A stretch of DNA of 64,000 bases from Methylobacterium sp. J-068. Its GTDB lineage: Bacteria; Pseudomonadota; Alphaproteobacteria; Rhizobiales; Beijerinckiaceae. The translations under genes were made by a program, and so were the position numbers. The notes beneath the pieces are model-generated. The model had not been told where the DNA came from. It searched no databases and worked only from the letters and a program-made list of their open reading frames with translations. Location of the stretch: contig NZ_JAKSXY010000040.1 of the NCBI RefSeq assembly GCF_022829445.1, positions 1 through 64,000 of the forward strand, in the 5' to 3' direction. This document shows positions 29,708 to 38,869 of this stretch, piece after piece (positions within the stretch are counted from its first letter, which is position 1; each line of letters opens with the position of its first letter).

Positions 29708-30254
29708 AGTGCTCTCCTCCATGCGGCCGCAGCACGGCGCTTCCCGTCTCTCGCTCGCATCGGACCCAACCCCGGACGGGTCCGATCAAGCCTCCGACGC
29801 CTTCCCCTTCGTGTCGGACAGGGGAAGGCCTCAGTCATGAGCGCTCGTAGATGATCGTAAAATCTCACGCCAGCTTCATTGCACCGTATTGATCGATGAC
29901 ATCACCTTCGCGTGACACGTCGAATTCAAACGACGACGCAGCCTCTGCTGAACAACGCGCGCCACGAATAGAACTCGTCATCGCGATCGGACACATCACG
30001 GAACAGACCATCATCGAAGCGTTGCCGCGGGCAACCCGCTATCACAGGCACCGGCAATCACCAAGACGCGAATTGGGCCGACGCCCCGCAGTCCGGCGAA
30101 CCGCGAAATCATCTGACCCGCATCCGACTGGTCAGAATCCGATCCGACGAAGCCTGCCGGGTTCCAGCAGCGGAGTCGCGCGATGCTTGGGTGATCTTCG
30201 AGCGGCCCATGGGGCCCGTCGATGGCAGGCCGGCGCCGGCCACCGCCTCGACGC
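29708..30254. other. Intergenic region between glycan operon and molybdoenzyme
   Basis: Roughly 550 bases upstream of the five-gene operon and downstream of the second molybdoenzyme gene. The centre (about 29845-30000) is less GC-rich than the genes around it and probably contains the operon promoter. A short plus-strand frame here has poor codon use and no ribosome binding site. I see no RNA gene or clear repeat. Confidence 0.5.
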
Positions 30255-31178
30255 TCAGATGCCCGCGTACCAAGCGTAGCCCTGGTCCTCCCAGTAGCCG
30301 CCCTTGCCCTGGCCGATATCGGCGAAGCTCGCGACCACCTCGATGCGCATCACGTACTTGGCCTGCTTGTAGCCGAGGTTGCGTTCGAGCCGCAGGCGCA
30401 AGGGCGCGCCGTTCGCGATCGGAAGCGTCTCGCCGTTGAGTGCGTAGGCGAGGATGGTCTGCGGATGGAAGGCGTCGACGAGGTCGATGCTCTCGTAGAA
30501 CCGGATCGGGGCCGTGCCGTCGTCCCCGGACGCCGTATCCTCCCCCTTGCCGCTGTCGCGTCTGTCCTCGGCGCCGGCCGGGCGCCGGGTCATGTTCGGG
30601 TTGGCGCCGGTGGGTGCCGCCTCGGGCTCCGTCGTCTCCGGGTCGTCGCCGCCTTCGAGGGGGCTGGCCTGTTCCATCGTGTCGGCGCAGTGGAAGACGA
30701 TGTAGCGCGCCGCCGGCTTCAGCCTGGCCCGGGTCAGGAGGTTGGCCAGCGGCACCCCCGTCCATTGGCCGATGCAGCTCCAGCCCTCGACGCAATCGTG
30801 GCGGGTGATCTGGGTCCGGGACGGCAGCGCGCGCAGCTCGGCCAGGGACAGGCTGAACGGCGCCTCGACGAGGCCACCGATCTCCAGGTGGTAATCGGCG
30901 AACTTGCGGCGCGCCAGCGCCTTGTAGGCCTTGTCCGGCGGGTCCTCCGTTCCGTTCGGCTTGAACCAGGGCGAGATGTCGGCCGCGGTGTATTCGGGCG
31001 CGAGGGACCGTTCGGTCAGGAGCAGGCGCTGGACGAACATGTTCGCGTCTTCGCCGGTCTTGAGCGTGCGTCGGAACCACTCGACGTTGCCCAGCCGGTC
31101 GCAGGCCCCGAGCAGGGTCGCGGCGGCCGTGGCCGAAGCCCCGGCCAGGAGTGTGCGGCGGCTCGGAATCCGGCTCAT
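30255..31178 (-). CDS. Sulfite-oxidase-fold molybdopterin oxidoreductase, with acidic insertion
   Basis: 307 residues, a paralogue of the protein at 3602. The leader IPSRRTLLAGASATAAATLL followed by GAC is twin-arginine-like with a lipobox-like cysteine. Molybdenum ligand Cys is in RHDCVEGWSCIGQWTGVPLA (here DC rather than AC precedes the ligand) and LRLRLERNLGYKQAKYVMRI closes the domain. About residues 175-230 form a low-complexity, acidic insert (SPLEGGDDPETTEPEAAPTG and onwards) absent from the paralogue. It overlaps the upstream cytochrome b gene by 4 bases, so the two form a unit. The substrate is unknown; oxidised methionine is one option given the neighbour at 32127. Confidence 0.85.
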   Translation of the reverse strand: MSRIPSRRTLLAGASATAAATLLGACDRLGNVEWFRRTLKTGEDANMFVQRLLLTERSLAPEYTAADISPWFKPNGTEDPPDKAYKALARRKFADYHLEIGGLVEAPFSLSLAELRALPSRTQITRHDCVEGWSCIGQWTGVPLANLLTRARLKPAARYIVFHCADTMEQASPLEGGDDPETTEPEAAPTGANPNMTRRPAGAEDRRDSGKGEDTASGDDGTAPIRFYESIDLVDAFHPQTILAYALNGETLPIANGAPLRLRLERNLGYKQAKYVMRIEVVASFADIGQGKGGYWEDQGYAWYAGI

Positions 31179-32056
31179 GCCTCGGGCTCCCGCGCCGGGG
31201 AGGCGGGGGTGATGTCCCGCTCGATCACGAACCAGCCGGTCACCATGCCCCGCATGTTGTTCCAGAAGCCCGACAGCACGACCAGGGCGACGTGGACGAG
31301 GACGAACAGCACGAGGAGGCCGGCCACCGCGAAGTGGACCGTGCGCGCCGATTGCCGGCCATCGAAGAGCGTCAGCAGGAAGGGGAAGGCCGCGTTCATG
31401 GCCGGCGACATCGCCAGCCCCGCCAGCACCTGCACCGGCAGGAGCACGAACAGGACGAGGGCGTAGGTGAGCTTCTGGATGACGTTGTAGCGCTTGGCCT
31501 CCTCTCCATGCGGGAAGCGCAGGGTCAGGTGCTCCCGGACCGAGGCGCCGAAGTGGCGAATCTGGTCGCGCGCGGGAATCACCCGGCCCCGAAGCTGCCC
31601 GCTGAACAGGCCGTAGAGCAGGTAGGCGAGCCCGTTGAGGACGAAGGCCCAGGCGAAGAAGAAGTGCCAGGAGCGGCCGCCCGTGAGGTCTTGGTCGCCC
31701 GGCAGCGTCGCCCAAGGCGGGAAAGCGCGGTCGGCCGGCGCGCCGTTGGGGCCGGTGGAGAGCCCGAGCAGGCCGGTCGTCTCGAAGCGGCGCCCGAGGA
31801 TCGTGGTCACGCCCTTGGGCGGATCGTCCTCGGTCGAGGTCATCGCCAGGAGCGGCGTGTCGAAGGTCGAGACATTGCCCCAGTACAGGGCGGGGTGCGC
31901 GTTGAAGATCTGCAGGCCGCTCATCAGCAGGACGAGGAGGCAGACCGCGTTGACCCAGTGGGTGACGCGGATGACGAGGGGGTGCCGGAACATCCAGCGC
32001 CGCCGTTCGACTTCGCGAAAATCGGGCGCGCAACGCGTCAGGTCGGTGGGAGCCAA
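31175..32056 (-). CDS. Cytochrome b561-type membrane subunit (second copy)
   Basis: 293 residues, four or five helices. Haem-ligand histidines are expected in FRHPLVIRVTHWVNAVCLLV, GGRSWHFFFAWAFVLNGLAY and TVHFAVAGLLVLFVLVHVAL. It is longer than the copy at 2896 because of a loop (STEDDPPKGVTTILGRRFET) between helices 1 and 2. It should carry electrons between quinols and the exported molybdoenzyme whose ATG overlaps its stop. A Met-rich small protein lies 70 bases upstream on the same strand. Confidence 0.85.
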   Translation of the reverse strand: MAPTDLTRCAPDFREVERRRWMFRHPLVIRVTHWVNAVCLLVLLMSGLQIFNAHPALYWGNVSTFDTPLLAMTSTEDDPPKGVTTILGRRFETTGLLGLSTGPNGAPADRAFPPWATLPGDQDLTGGRSWHFFFAWAFVLNGLAYLLYGLFSGQLRGRVIPARDQIRHFGASVREHLTLRFPHGEEAKRYNVIQKLTYALVLFVLLPVQVLAGLAMSPAMNAAFPFLLTLFDGRQSARTVHFAVAGLLVLFVLVHVALVVLSGFWNNMRGMVTGWFVIERDITPASPAREPEA

Positions 32057-32126
32057 ACCGGGGCCTCGTCGCGAGGGCGGGAGGAGGGGTCCGGGCGGAC
32101 CCCTCCAGGGTCGGATTCGAGTCGGA

Positions 32127-32357
32127 TCACATGCGGTTCATCATCCGCTTCTTCATCATGCGGCGCTTCATCATCTGCTTCCGCATCATGCGCTTCTTCA
32201 TCATCATCCGCTCGCTGCGGTCCATGCGGACCTGCGTCACACTGGAATGATCCGTCTGCAGGCCGTTGACGGCCATGGGCGCGGCGGTGGCGGCACCGGC
32301 GCCGAGAGCCAGCGAACCGAGGATCGTGGCGGCGAGCGCGAGGGTCTTGGTCTTCAT
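32127..32357 (-). CDS. Small secreted Met/Lys/Arg-rich protein (76 aa)
   Basis: Residues 1-25 are a signal peptide (KTKTLALAATILGSLALG, cleavage after ATA). The predicted mature part is 51 residues with 14 methionines. The last 27 residues consist almost only of Met, Lys and Arg in pairs such as RMMRKQMMKRRMMKKRMM. It contains no cysteine. Such a tail is unusual; comparable Met-rich exported proteins are described as oxidant scavengers that are re-reduced by an MsrP/YedY enzyme (MrpX of Azospira). The AGGAG ribosome binding site is at 32365-32369. The cytochrome b/molybdoenzyme pair is next on the same strand. Metal (copper) binding is an alternative. Confidence 0.8.
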   Translation of the reverse strand: MKTKTLALAATILGSLALGAGAATAAPMAVNGLQTDHSSVTQVRMDRSERMMMKKRMMRKQMMKRRMMKKRMMNRM

Positions 32358-32402
32358 GAATGATCTCCTACGAAAGAAAGATTGCCTCTCCGGACCCTGA
32401 GA

Positions 32403-32428
32403 GAAGCGATGAACTTTGCCCAAGTTCC
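32403..32428 (-). promoter_or_regulatory. Possible ECF-type promoter before the Met-rich gene
   Basis: On the minus strand GGAAC (32428 to 32424) is followed after 17 bases by CTTC (32406 to 32403), about 46 bases before the start codon. GGAAC is the -35 element of many ECF sigma factors, including the alphaproteobacterial general stress factor EcfG, but the usual -10 (CGTT) is not matched well. Weak support. Confidence 0.25.
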
Positions 32429-32570
32429 TGAAAAAGATAAGAAATTTTCACCGGGCATGCTCCCGGGACACAGTTCACCGAGCGCTGAAGCGGCCCGCTC
32501 GCGCGTGAGCGCCCGTTAGGGCTCCCAAGGGGTCTCGAAGGCTCCGTACGACCGCGCGAGGCGAAAGGTT

Positions 32571-32611
32571 TCATACCGAATCCGCCATCCCGAAGGGATC
32601 AAGCGGTATGA
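32571..32611. repeat. REP-like palindromic element, copy 1
   Basis: Outer arms TCATACCG (32571-32578) and CGGTATGA (32604-32611) pair perfectly; an inner hairpin ATCCC-GAA-GGGAT is at 32587-32599. The 16-mer AATCCGCCATCCCGAA (32579-32594) recurs exactly at 47821-47836. It lies between the hybrid kinase stop and the Met-rich gene, where it may cap the 3' end of the kinase mRNA. Confidence 0.55.
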
Positions 32612-32652
32612 CGCGGTCAAGGCGCAGCGGCGTCCCTCCGCTTCGCGGGCCC

Positions 32653-35600
32653 CTACGGCGACCGGCCGGCGATCATCTCCCGGATGCGGCCCCCCAGCGT
32701 CTCGACCACGAACGGCTTCGTCAGCACGGCCATGCCGGGCTCGAGCTGTCCGTCGCCGATCACCGTGCTCTCGGCATAGCCCGTGATGAACAGCACCTTC
32801 AGGCCGGGCCGCCGCGCGCGGCCGGCATCGGCCATCTGGCGCCCGTTCATGCCGCCGGGCAGGCCCACATCGGTGATCAGCAGGTCGAGGCGCACGTCCG
32901 ATTGCAGCACCTTCAGGCCCGAGGCGCTGTCGGCCGCCTCGATGGTGGTGTAGCCGAGTTCCTCCAGCACCTCCGTCACCAGCATGCGCACGGTCGGCTC
33001 GTCGTCGACGACCAGGACCGTCTCGCCGCGTCCTGCCCGGGAGGGCTCCGTCGGCCCGTCGAGCGGAGCGTCCTCGCCCACCGCGCGCCGGGTGCGGGGC
33101 AGGTACAGGCACACCGTCGTGCCCCGGCCGACCTCGGAATCGATGCGGACCTGGCCACCCGATTGCTGGGCGAAGCCGTAGATCATCGAGAGGCCGAGCC
33201 CGGTGCCCTGCCCGAGCGGCTTGGTGGTGAAGAACGGGTCGAACGCCTTGGCGACCACGTCCGGGCTCATGCCGGTGCCGGTATCGGTCACGCGGAGGGC
33301 GAGGTACGGCCCGGCGGGGAGGTCGTGCTCCCGGTCGAGCCAAAGGTTGGCGGTCTCGATGGTGATGCGCCCGCCCGCCGGCATCGCGTCGCGCGCGTTG
33401 ATGCAGAGGTTCAGGAGCGCGTTCTCCAGTTGCGGCGGATCGACCAATGTGGGCCAGAGCCCGGCGGCGCCGACGACCTCGACCGCGATGGCCGGCCCGA
33501 CCGTGCGCCGGATCAGCTCCTCCATCCCGCTCACGAGGGCGTCCACCTGGGTCGGCTTCGGGTCGAGGGTCTGGCGGCGCGAGAAGGCGAGCAGGCGGTG
33601 CGTCAGGGCGGCGGCGCGCTTGGCCGCCCCTTGCGCGGCCGCCATGTAGCGCTCGACATCGCCGAACCGGCCCTGCTGCATGCGGGACTGCATCAGTTCC
33701 AGCGAACCCGAGATGCCGGCCAGCAGGTTGTTGAAGTCGTGGGCGAGGCCGCCGGTGAGCTGGCCCACCGCCTCCATCTTCTGCGACTGGCGCAGCTGCT
33801 CTTCCAGAAGCGCCTTCGCCTCGGCGGCCTCCCGCTCGCCCGTGATGTCGCGCCCGACGCCCGTCAGGCGCGCGCCGCCGGGCTCCGGCGCCAGTTTCCA
33901 GGCGATCCAGCGCCAGGTCCCGTCCGCGGCCCGGATCCGGTTCTCGACCCGGACCGGCCGCCCGGAGGCACGCATGTCGCGGAGCGCCTCCGTCACGACC
34001 GGGCGGTCGTCGGGATGGATGATCTCCACGTAGGGACGGGTCAGCAGCGTCGCCTCGTCATGGCCGAGCAGGGCCGTCCATGACGGGCTGACCCGCCGGA
34101 GGCGACCGTCGTAATCGGCGTTGACGAGGAGATCCTCGCTGAGGTCCCAGAGGCGGTCGCGCTCGGCCGCCAGCCCGGCCTCGGCGTCGCGCTGGGCGGT
34201 GACGTCCTGCACGAAGACGTAGAAGCCGTCGACCGCCCCTCGGCCGTCCCGGCGCGGGGTGTAGCGGATGTCGGCGATGCGGCGGCGGCCGTCCGGCCAG
34301 GGCCAGGGCAGGTCCATGCGTACGGCCTCGCCGGCCAGGGCCCGCTCGATATACGGCAGCCGCACCCGGAAGCCCTGCTCGCTCACGATCTCGCGGATCG
34401 TCCGGCCGATGACGGCCTCGGGATCGCGGTCGAACCACTCGCGATAGGCGCCGTTGGCGAACCGGTAGGTCAGGCTGCGGTCGACGAAGGACACCAGCAG
34501 GGGCAGCGCATCGGCCACGAGGCGCAGGTCGGCCTCGCTCGCGCGGCGGGCCTCCTCGGCCCGGATGCGGGCGGTCTCGTCGCGGGCGACCTTGAGGAAG
34601 CCGCGCGGCCGGCCCTGCGCGTCGGGCGGCAGCGGATGCACCGACCCGTCCATGAAGACGCGCCGGCCCTCCTTCGTGAGGTGCCAGTGCGCGTCGGTGG
34701 CCGAGCCCGTCCGTGCCGCCGTCGCGAGTTCGTGCGCGTCCGCCCCCCGCGCGCGGTCCTCGGGCGTGAAGATCAGGCCGAAGGGCCGCCCCACCGCCTC
34801 CGGGGCGGACCAGCCGAACGCCGCCTCGGCGCCGGCCGACCAGCTCGTGATGATCCCGGCGGTGTCGGTCGTGAGGATGGCGTGGTCCTTGGCGCCCTCG
34901 ATCACGAGGCGCAGGCGCTCCTCGCTCTCACGCAGCGCGGCCTCGGCGCGCTTGCGGTCGTCCACGTCCTCGACGACGCCGTACCAGCGCAGGATCGCGC
35001 CGGAGGCGTCCCGGCGCGGATAGGCGCGGGCCCGCATCCAGCGATACTCGCCCGTGCCCGCGATGTGGATGCGGTAGTCGACGTCCACGGGCTCGCCGGA
35101 GGCGAGCCGGGCCGCGAACACCGCCAGGGTCGGTTCCAGGTCGTCGGGATGGAGCGGCTTGGTCCAGCCGGTGCCGTCCGGCTCGCCCGGGGCCTGCCCC
35201 GTGAGTTCGAGCCAGCGGGGCGAGTAGGAGACGATGTTGCCCTGCGGGTCGGCCGTCCAGGGCACCTGGGGGTTCAACTCGACCGTGTGGCGGAGATGGT
35301 CCTCGCTCTCGTGCCGGGCCGCCTCGCCCAGGACGCTGGCGGTGGTCTCGTTCGTGAGGATGAACAGGCCGGCGACGCGGCCCTCGCCGTCGAGGACGCG
35401 CGAGTAGGAGAACGTGAACCAGGTATCGGCGGCGCCCCGGTCGGTATCGAGCTTCCAGGGCAGGTTCTCGAAGCGGTGGCTGCGGCCCGCGAAGGCATCG
35501 TCGATGATGGGCTTGGCCTGCGCCCAGCCATCGGCCCAGACCACGTCGAAGCGCTCGCCCATGGCCCAGGCGAGGCGCGGGCCCAGCAGCGGGACGTAGG

Positions 35601-35844
35601 TGTCGTTGAAGAAGAAGTGGAGGTCCGGACCCCAGGCGAGGATCATCGATTCCGGCGAGTTCAGCACGAGGCTGAGCGCCGTGCGGAACGCCACGGGCCA
35701 GGTCTCCGGCGGTCCGAGGGGATGGTCCGACCAGTCGCGCGCGCGGATCAGGCGGGCGGCCTCGCCGCCGCCCGACAGGAAGGCCAGGGTGTCGCCCGGC
35801 AGGAAGGAGACGTCGCTCAACGTAGCGCGCCTCGCGAGGGACAT
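32653..35844 (-). CDS. Soluble hybrid histidine kinase with five PAS domains and a receiver
   Basis: 1063 residues without obvious membrane helices. Five PAS-type repeats are visible: around SPESMILAWGPDLHFFFNDT, PQVPWTADPQGNIVSYSPRW, ILTTDTAGIITSWSAGAEAA, LPLLVSFVDRSLTYRFANGA and DLLVNADYDGRLRRVSPSW. Then the HisKA domain (GGLAHDFNNLLAGI, phospho-His about 702), the ATPase domain with N box ALLNLCINARDAMP, G boxes and DPFFTTKPLGQGTGLGLSM, and a C-terminal receiver domain (VLVVDDEPTVRM, phospho-Asp about 991 in LLITDVGLPGG). AHDFNNLL kinases of this class are common in Rhizobiales. No response regulator gene is adjacent. Signal unknown. Confidence 0.9.
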   Translation of the reverse strand: MSLARRATLSDVSFLPGDTLAFLSGGGEAARLIRARDWSDHPLGPPETWPVAFRTALSLVLNSPESMILAWGPDLHFFFNDTYVPLLGPRLAWAMGERFDVVWADGWAQAKPIIDDAFAGRSHRFENLPWKLDTDRGAADTWFTFSYSRVLDGEGRVAGLFILTNETTASVLGEAARHESEDHLRHTVELNPQVPWTADPQGNIVSYSPRWLELTGQAPGEPDGTGWTKPLHPDDLEPTLAVFAARLASGEPVDVDYRIHIAGTGEYRWMRARAYPRRDASGAILRWYGVVEDVDDRKRAEAALRESEERLRLVIEGAKDHAILTTDTAGIITSWSAGAEAAFGWSAPEAVGRPFGLIFTPEDRARGADAHELATAARTGSATDAHWHLTKEGRRVFMDGSVHPLPPDAQGRPRGFLKVARDETARIRAEEARRASEADLRLVADALPLLVSFVDRSLTYRFANGAYREWFDRDPEAVIGRTIREIVSEQGFRVRLPYIERALAGEAVRMDLPWPWPDGRRRIADIRYTPRRDGRGAVDGFYVFVQDVTAQRDAEAGLAAERDRLWDLSEDLLVNADYDGRLRRVSPSWTALLGHDEATLLTRPYVEIIHPDDRPVVTEALRDMRASGRPVRVENRIRAADGTWRWIAWKLAPEPGGARLTGVGRDITGEREAAEAKALLEEQLRQSQKMEAVGQLTGGLAHDFNNLLAGISGSLELMQSRMQQGRFGDVERYMAAAQGAAKRAAALTHRLLAFSRRQTLDPKPTQVDALVSGMEELIRRTVGPAIAVEVVGAAGLWPTLVDPPQLENALLNLCINARDAMPAGGRITIETANLWLDREHDLPAGPYLALRVTDTGTGMSPDVVAKAFDPFFTTKPLGQGTGLGLSMIYGFAQQSGGQVRIDSEVGRGTTVCLYLPRTRRAVGEDAPLDGPTEPSRAGRGETVLVVDDEPTVRMLVTEVLEELGYTTIEAADSASGLKVLQSDVRLDLLITDVGLPGGMNGRQMADAGRARRPGLKVLFITGYAESTVIGDGQLEPGMAVLTKPFVVETLGGRIREMIAGRSP

Positions 35845-36101
35845 CGGGCGAGCGGGGCGGGGCCTCGGCCGTCGCGGACGCTTCGAAATGCCCTCATGCC
35901 GTCGTGTCGTCCCGAAGCGAGCGGCGGTCGACCATGGCGAGGGGTTCGGGGCTCGGCGAGAGGGCGGGGGGCATGCGGGCGTTTGCCTCGTACGGTGGGG
36001 GCACACAACGCGACGACCCGCCGCAGAACACGGCTTGCCCGACCGGACCCGCTCCCCGCAAGGCTCGTGACGGCCCGGTCGCCGCGTCCGGGCCGTTCGC
36101 C

Positions 36102-37805
36102 TCAACCCGGCTCGGCGCCCCCCGCCAGGAAGTCGAAGTCGCAGCCCTCGGGGGCCTGCGTCACGCTGCGGCGGTAGAGCGCCTTGTAGCCACGGCTTGG
36201 GGCCGGCGGCGGCCGGAAGCCTTCGAGGCGGCGGGCGATCTCCCCGGGCTCGACCAGCAGGTCCACCCGCTTGTCGCGGATCGAGAGGCGGATGCGGTCG
36301 CCGTCGCGCACCGCCGCGAGCGGGCCGCCGACCGCCGCTTCCGGTGCCACGTGCAGCACGATCGAGCCGAAGGCCGTGCCCGACATGCGCGCGTCCGAGA
36401 TCCGCACCATGTCCTTCACGCCGGCCTGCGCCAGCTTTCTCGGAATCGGCAGGTAGCCCGCCTCCGGCATGCCCGCCGCGTGCGGGCCCGCGTTCTGCAG
36501 GACCAGGATGTCGCCGGGCAGAACGTCGAGGTCGGGGTCGTCGATGCGCCGGCTCAGGTCCTCCAGGCCCGTGAACACCACGGCGCGGCCCTCCGACTCG
36601 AACAGCTCGGGCGTCGCGGCGGCGCGCTTGAAGATGGCGCCGTCCGGCGCCAGGCTGCCCGAGAGCGAGACGAGCCCGCCCACCGGCGAGACCGGATCGG
36701 CGAAGGGACGGATCACGGCGCGGTCGACCCAGCCGGGCGGCTCGTCCAGGCGCTCGGCGAGCGTGCGGCCCTCCACGTCCAGGGTGTCGAGATGGAGGAG
36801 CGGCCGGAGTTCGCGCAGGAGCGCGCCCATGCCGCCGGCCGCGTGGAAATCCTCCATGTAGCCCTGCCCGACGGGCTTCAGGTCGACCAGCACCGGGGTC
36901 TCGTCCGAGATCGCGTTGAAGCGCCCGGGTGGGACTCGAATCCCGAGGCGTCCCGCGATGGCGGTGAGGTGGACGATGGCGTTGGTGGAGCCGGAGAGCG
37001 CCATCAGCACCCGAATCGCGTTCTCGACCGACTTCTCGGTGATGACGTGGCTCGGGCGGATCTTCGTCTCGATGAGACGCACGGCGGCCCGCCCGGTCTC
37101 CTCGGCCGCGACGAGGCGGTCGGAATGCACCGCCGGAATCGCGGCGGTGCCGGGCAGCGACAGGCCGAGCACCTCCGCGATGCAGGCCATGGTGGAGGCG
37201 GTGCCCATCACCGCGCAGGTGCCGGCGGTGACCGAGAGCCGGCCCTCGACCTCGGCGATCTCCTCGGCGTCGACGCTGCCGGCGCGGTACTTGGCCCAGA
37301 ACCCGCGGCAATCGGTGCAGGCGCCGAGGCGCTGGCCGCGATGGCGGCCCGTCGACATCGGGCCGGTCACGAGCTGGATCGCGGGCAGGTCGGCGGAGGC
37401 CGCGCCCATGAGCTGGGCCGGCACGGTCTTGTCGCAGCCGCCGATCAGCACGACCGCGTCCATGGGCTGGGCCAGGATCATCTCCTCCGTGTCCATGGCC
37501 ATGAGGTTGCGGTACATCATGCTGGTCGGATTGAGGAAAACCTCGCCGAGCGACACGGTCGGGAAGGGGCGCGGCAGGGCGCCGGCCGCCAGCACGCCGC
37601 GCGAGACCGCCTCGACCAGTTCCGGCATGGAACGGTGGCAATTGTTGAAGCCGGACGGCGTCATGGCGATGCCGATGACGGGTTTCGCCAGCAGGGCGGG
37701 CGAGATCCCCATGGAGCGGGCGAACGAGCGGCGCAGGAAGCGCGCGAAGTCGCGGTCTCCATAGTTGGTCAGGCCCCGATCGAGTCCGTGCGGTTCGTCC
37801 GGCAT
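36102..37805 (-). CDS. IlvD/Edd-family dehydratase, sugar-acid type
   Basis: 567 residues. FeS-ligand cysteines are visible in VVLIGGCDKTVPAQLMGA, GACTDCRGFWAKY and TAGTCAVMGTASTMACIAEV. The serine-bearing VKDMVRISDARMSGTAFGSI is also conserved in the family. Sequence style (NPTSMMYRNLMAMDTEEMI, GPMSTGRHRGQR) is closer to sugar-acid dehydratases (arabinonate, xylonate) than to branched-chain IlvD, but the substrate cannot be decided. I begin at the ATG at 37803-37805 because GGAGGG lies 7 bases before it. It stands alone on the minus strand. Confidence 0.85.
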   Translation of the reverse strand: MPDEPHGLDRGLTNYGDRDFARFLRRSFARSMGISPALLAKPVIGIAMTPSGFNNCHRSMPELVEAVSRGVLAAGALPRPFPTVSLGEVFLNPTSMMYRNLMAMDTEEMILAQPMDAVVLIGGCDKTVPAQLMGAASADLPAIQLVTGPMSTGRHRGQRLGACTDCRGFWAKYRAGSVDAEEIAEVEGRLSVTAGTCAVMGTASTMACIAEVLGLSLPGTAAIPAVHSDRLVAAEETGRAAVRLIETKIRPSHVITEKSVENAIRVLMALSGSTNAIVHLTAIAGRLGIRVPPGRFNAISDETPVLVDLKPVGQGYMEDFHAAGGMGALLRELRPLLHLDTLDVEGRTLAERLDEPPGWVDRAVIRPFADPVSPVGGLVSLSGSLAPDGAIFKRAAATPELFESEGRAVVFTGLEDLSRRIDDPDLDVLPGDILVLQNAGPHAAGMPEAGYLPIPRKLAQAGVKDMVRISDARMSGTAFGSIVLHVAPEAAVGGPLAAVRDGDRIRLSIRDKRVDLLVEPGEIARRLEGFRPPPAPSRGYKALYRRSVTQAPEGCDFDFLAGGAEPG

Positions 37806-37889
37806 GACGCGTCCCTCCGGCATGGCGCTTTCCCTGTTGGATCGGTCTTATTGGATCGGTCTGGCATGCGTGTTCCGACGGCGCGGCGC

Positions 37890-38789
37890 TCAGCGCGGCG
37901 GGCGCGGGTTCTCGGGGTTCGGCCCGAAGGCCTCCGCGATGGCGCGCCCCGCCTCCGCCAGGATCGCGTTGCGCCGCTCCACGGGCGCGGTCGTGTCCGT
38001 CAGGTAGGCCGCGACCAGGATCGGCGCGCCGTCCGGCGGCCAGAGCAGGCCCACGTCGTTCGTGGTGCCCCGCTCGCCCGAGCCCGTCTTGTCGCCCACG
38101 CGCCAGCCCTCGGGCAGACGCGCCCGAAGCCGCGCGCCGCCGGTGCGATTGCCGCGAAGCCAGCCCACGAGCGTGTCCCGGGAAGCCGCGGTCAGGGCCG
38201 TGCCGAGGGTCAGGCGCTCCAGATCCGCCACCATCGCGGCGGGGCTGGTGGTGTCGCGCGGGTCGCCCGGCGCCGCCTCGTTCAGGGTCGGCTCGGTGCG
38301 GTCCAGCCGCGTGACCGGGTCGCCGAGGGTGCGGAGATGGGCCGTGAGTCCGGCGGGCCCGCCGAGCGTGGACAGGATGAGGTTGCCGGCCGTGTTGTCG
38401 CTGAGCGTGACGGCCGCCTCGCACAGGTCCGCGAGGGCCATGCTCCCCTCGCGCAGATGCGCCTGGGTGGCCGGTGAATAATCCACGAGATCGGCGGCGG
38501 TGTAGGCGATGCGGCGCCCGAGGCTGTCCCGGCCGGCATCGACCCGCGCCAGCACCGCGCCGGCCGCCAACAGCTTGAAGGTGCTGCACATCGGAAAGCG
38601 CTCGTCGGCCCGATGGCCGAAGCCGGCGCCCGTCCGCGTGTCCCGCGCGTGGATGCCGAGGCGCCCGCCGCTCTCCGCCTCCAGGGCGGCGAAACGCTGC
38701 GCGAGGGCCGCATCCGACGCCGCCGGCGCCGGCCCGAGACCGGCCAGGAGGGCGGCACCCGTGGTGAGGATCGTGCGCCTGCTCAGCAT
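37890..38789 (-). CDS. Class A beta-lactamase
   Basis: 299 residues with an exported, possibly twin-arginine leader (LSRRTILTTGAALLAGLGPA). All class A motifs are present, nearly at Ambler numbers: Ser69-Thr-Phe-Lys72 in MCSTFKLLAAG, Ser130-Asp-Asn in TLSDNTAGN, Glu166 in RTEPTLNEA and Lys234-Thr-Gly in GDKTGSGERG. These support a functional penicillin- or cephalosporin-hydrolysing serine enzyme in the periplasm. No ampR-type regulator or mobile element is adjacent, so it appears to be a chromosomal gene. The exact spectrum cannot be read from the sequence. Confidence 0.93.
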   Translation of the reverse strand: MLSRRTILTTGAALLAGLGPAPAASDAALAQRFAALEAESGGRLGIHARDTRTGAGFGHRADERFPMCSTFKLLAAGAVLARVDAGRDSLGRRIAYTAADLVDYSPATQAHLREGSMALADLCEAAVTLSDNTAGNLILSTLGGPAGLTAHLRTLGDPVTRLDRTEPTLNEAAPGDPRDTTSPAAMVADLERLTLGTALTAASRDTLVGWLRGNRTGGARLRARLPEGWRVGDKTGSGERGTTNDVGLLWPPDGAPILVAAYLTDTTAPVERRNAILAEAGRAIAEAFGPNPENPRPPR

Positions 38790-38869
38790 CGCGAGACCTT
38801 CCGGATGGTGTGGGGGCGGTGGCACGGGGTGAGCCGCGCGAGGCAGGCCGTTCCGGCGGCGGGGCTTCC

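Noticed and set aside
29896-30279. Protein-coding frame on plus strand
   Set aside because: No ribosome binding site, mixed composition and it runs antisense into the molybdoenzyme end.
30255-32033. 592-residue fusion of cytochrome b and molybdoenzyme
   Set aside because: The first half is an out-of-frame reading of the cytochrome b gene; the true molybdoenzyme begins at 31178 with its leader, overlapping the cytochrome stop.
32653-38589. A single open minus-strand frame of almost 2000 codons
   Set aside because: Only the first 1063 codons of the gene ending at 32653 read as a kinase. The rest runs out of frame through the IlvD-family and beta-lactamase genes and is typical of long spurious frames in GC-rich DNA.
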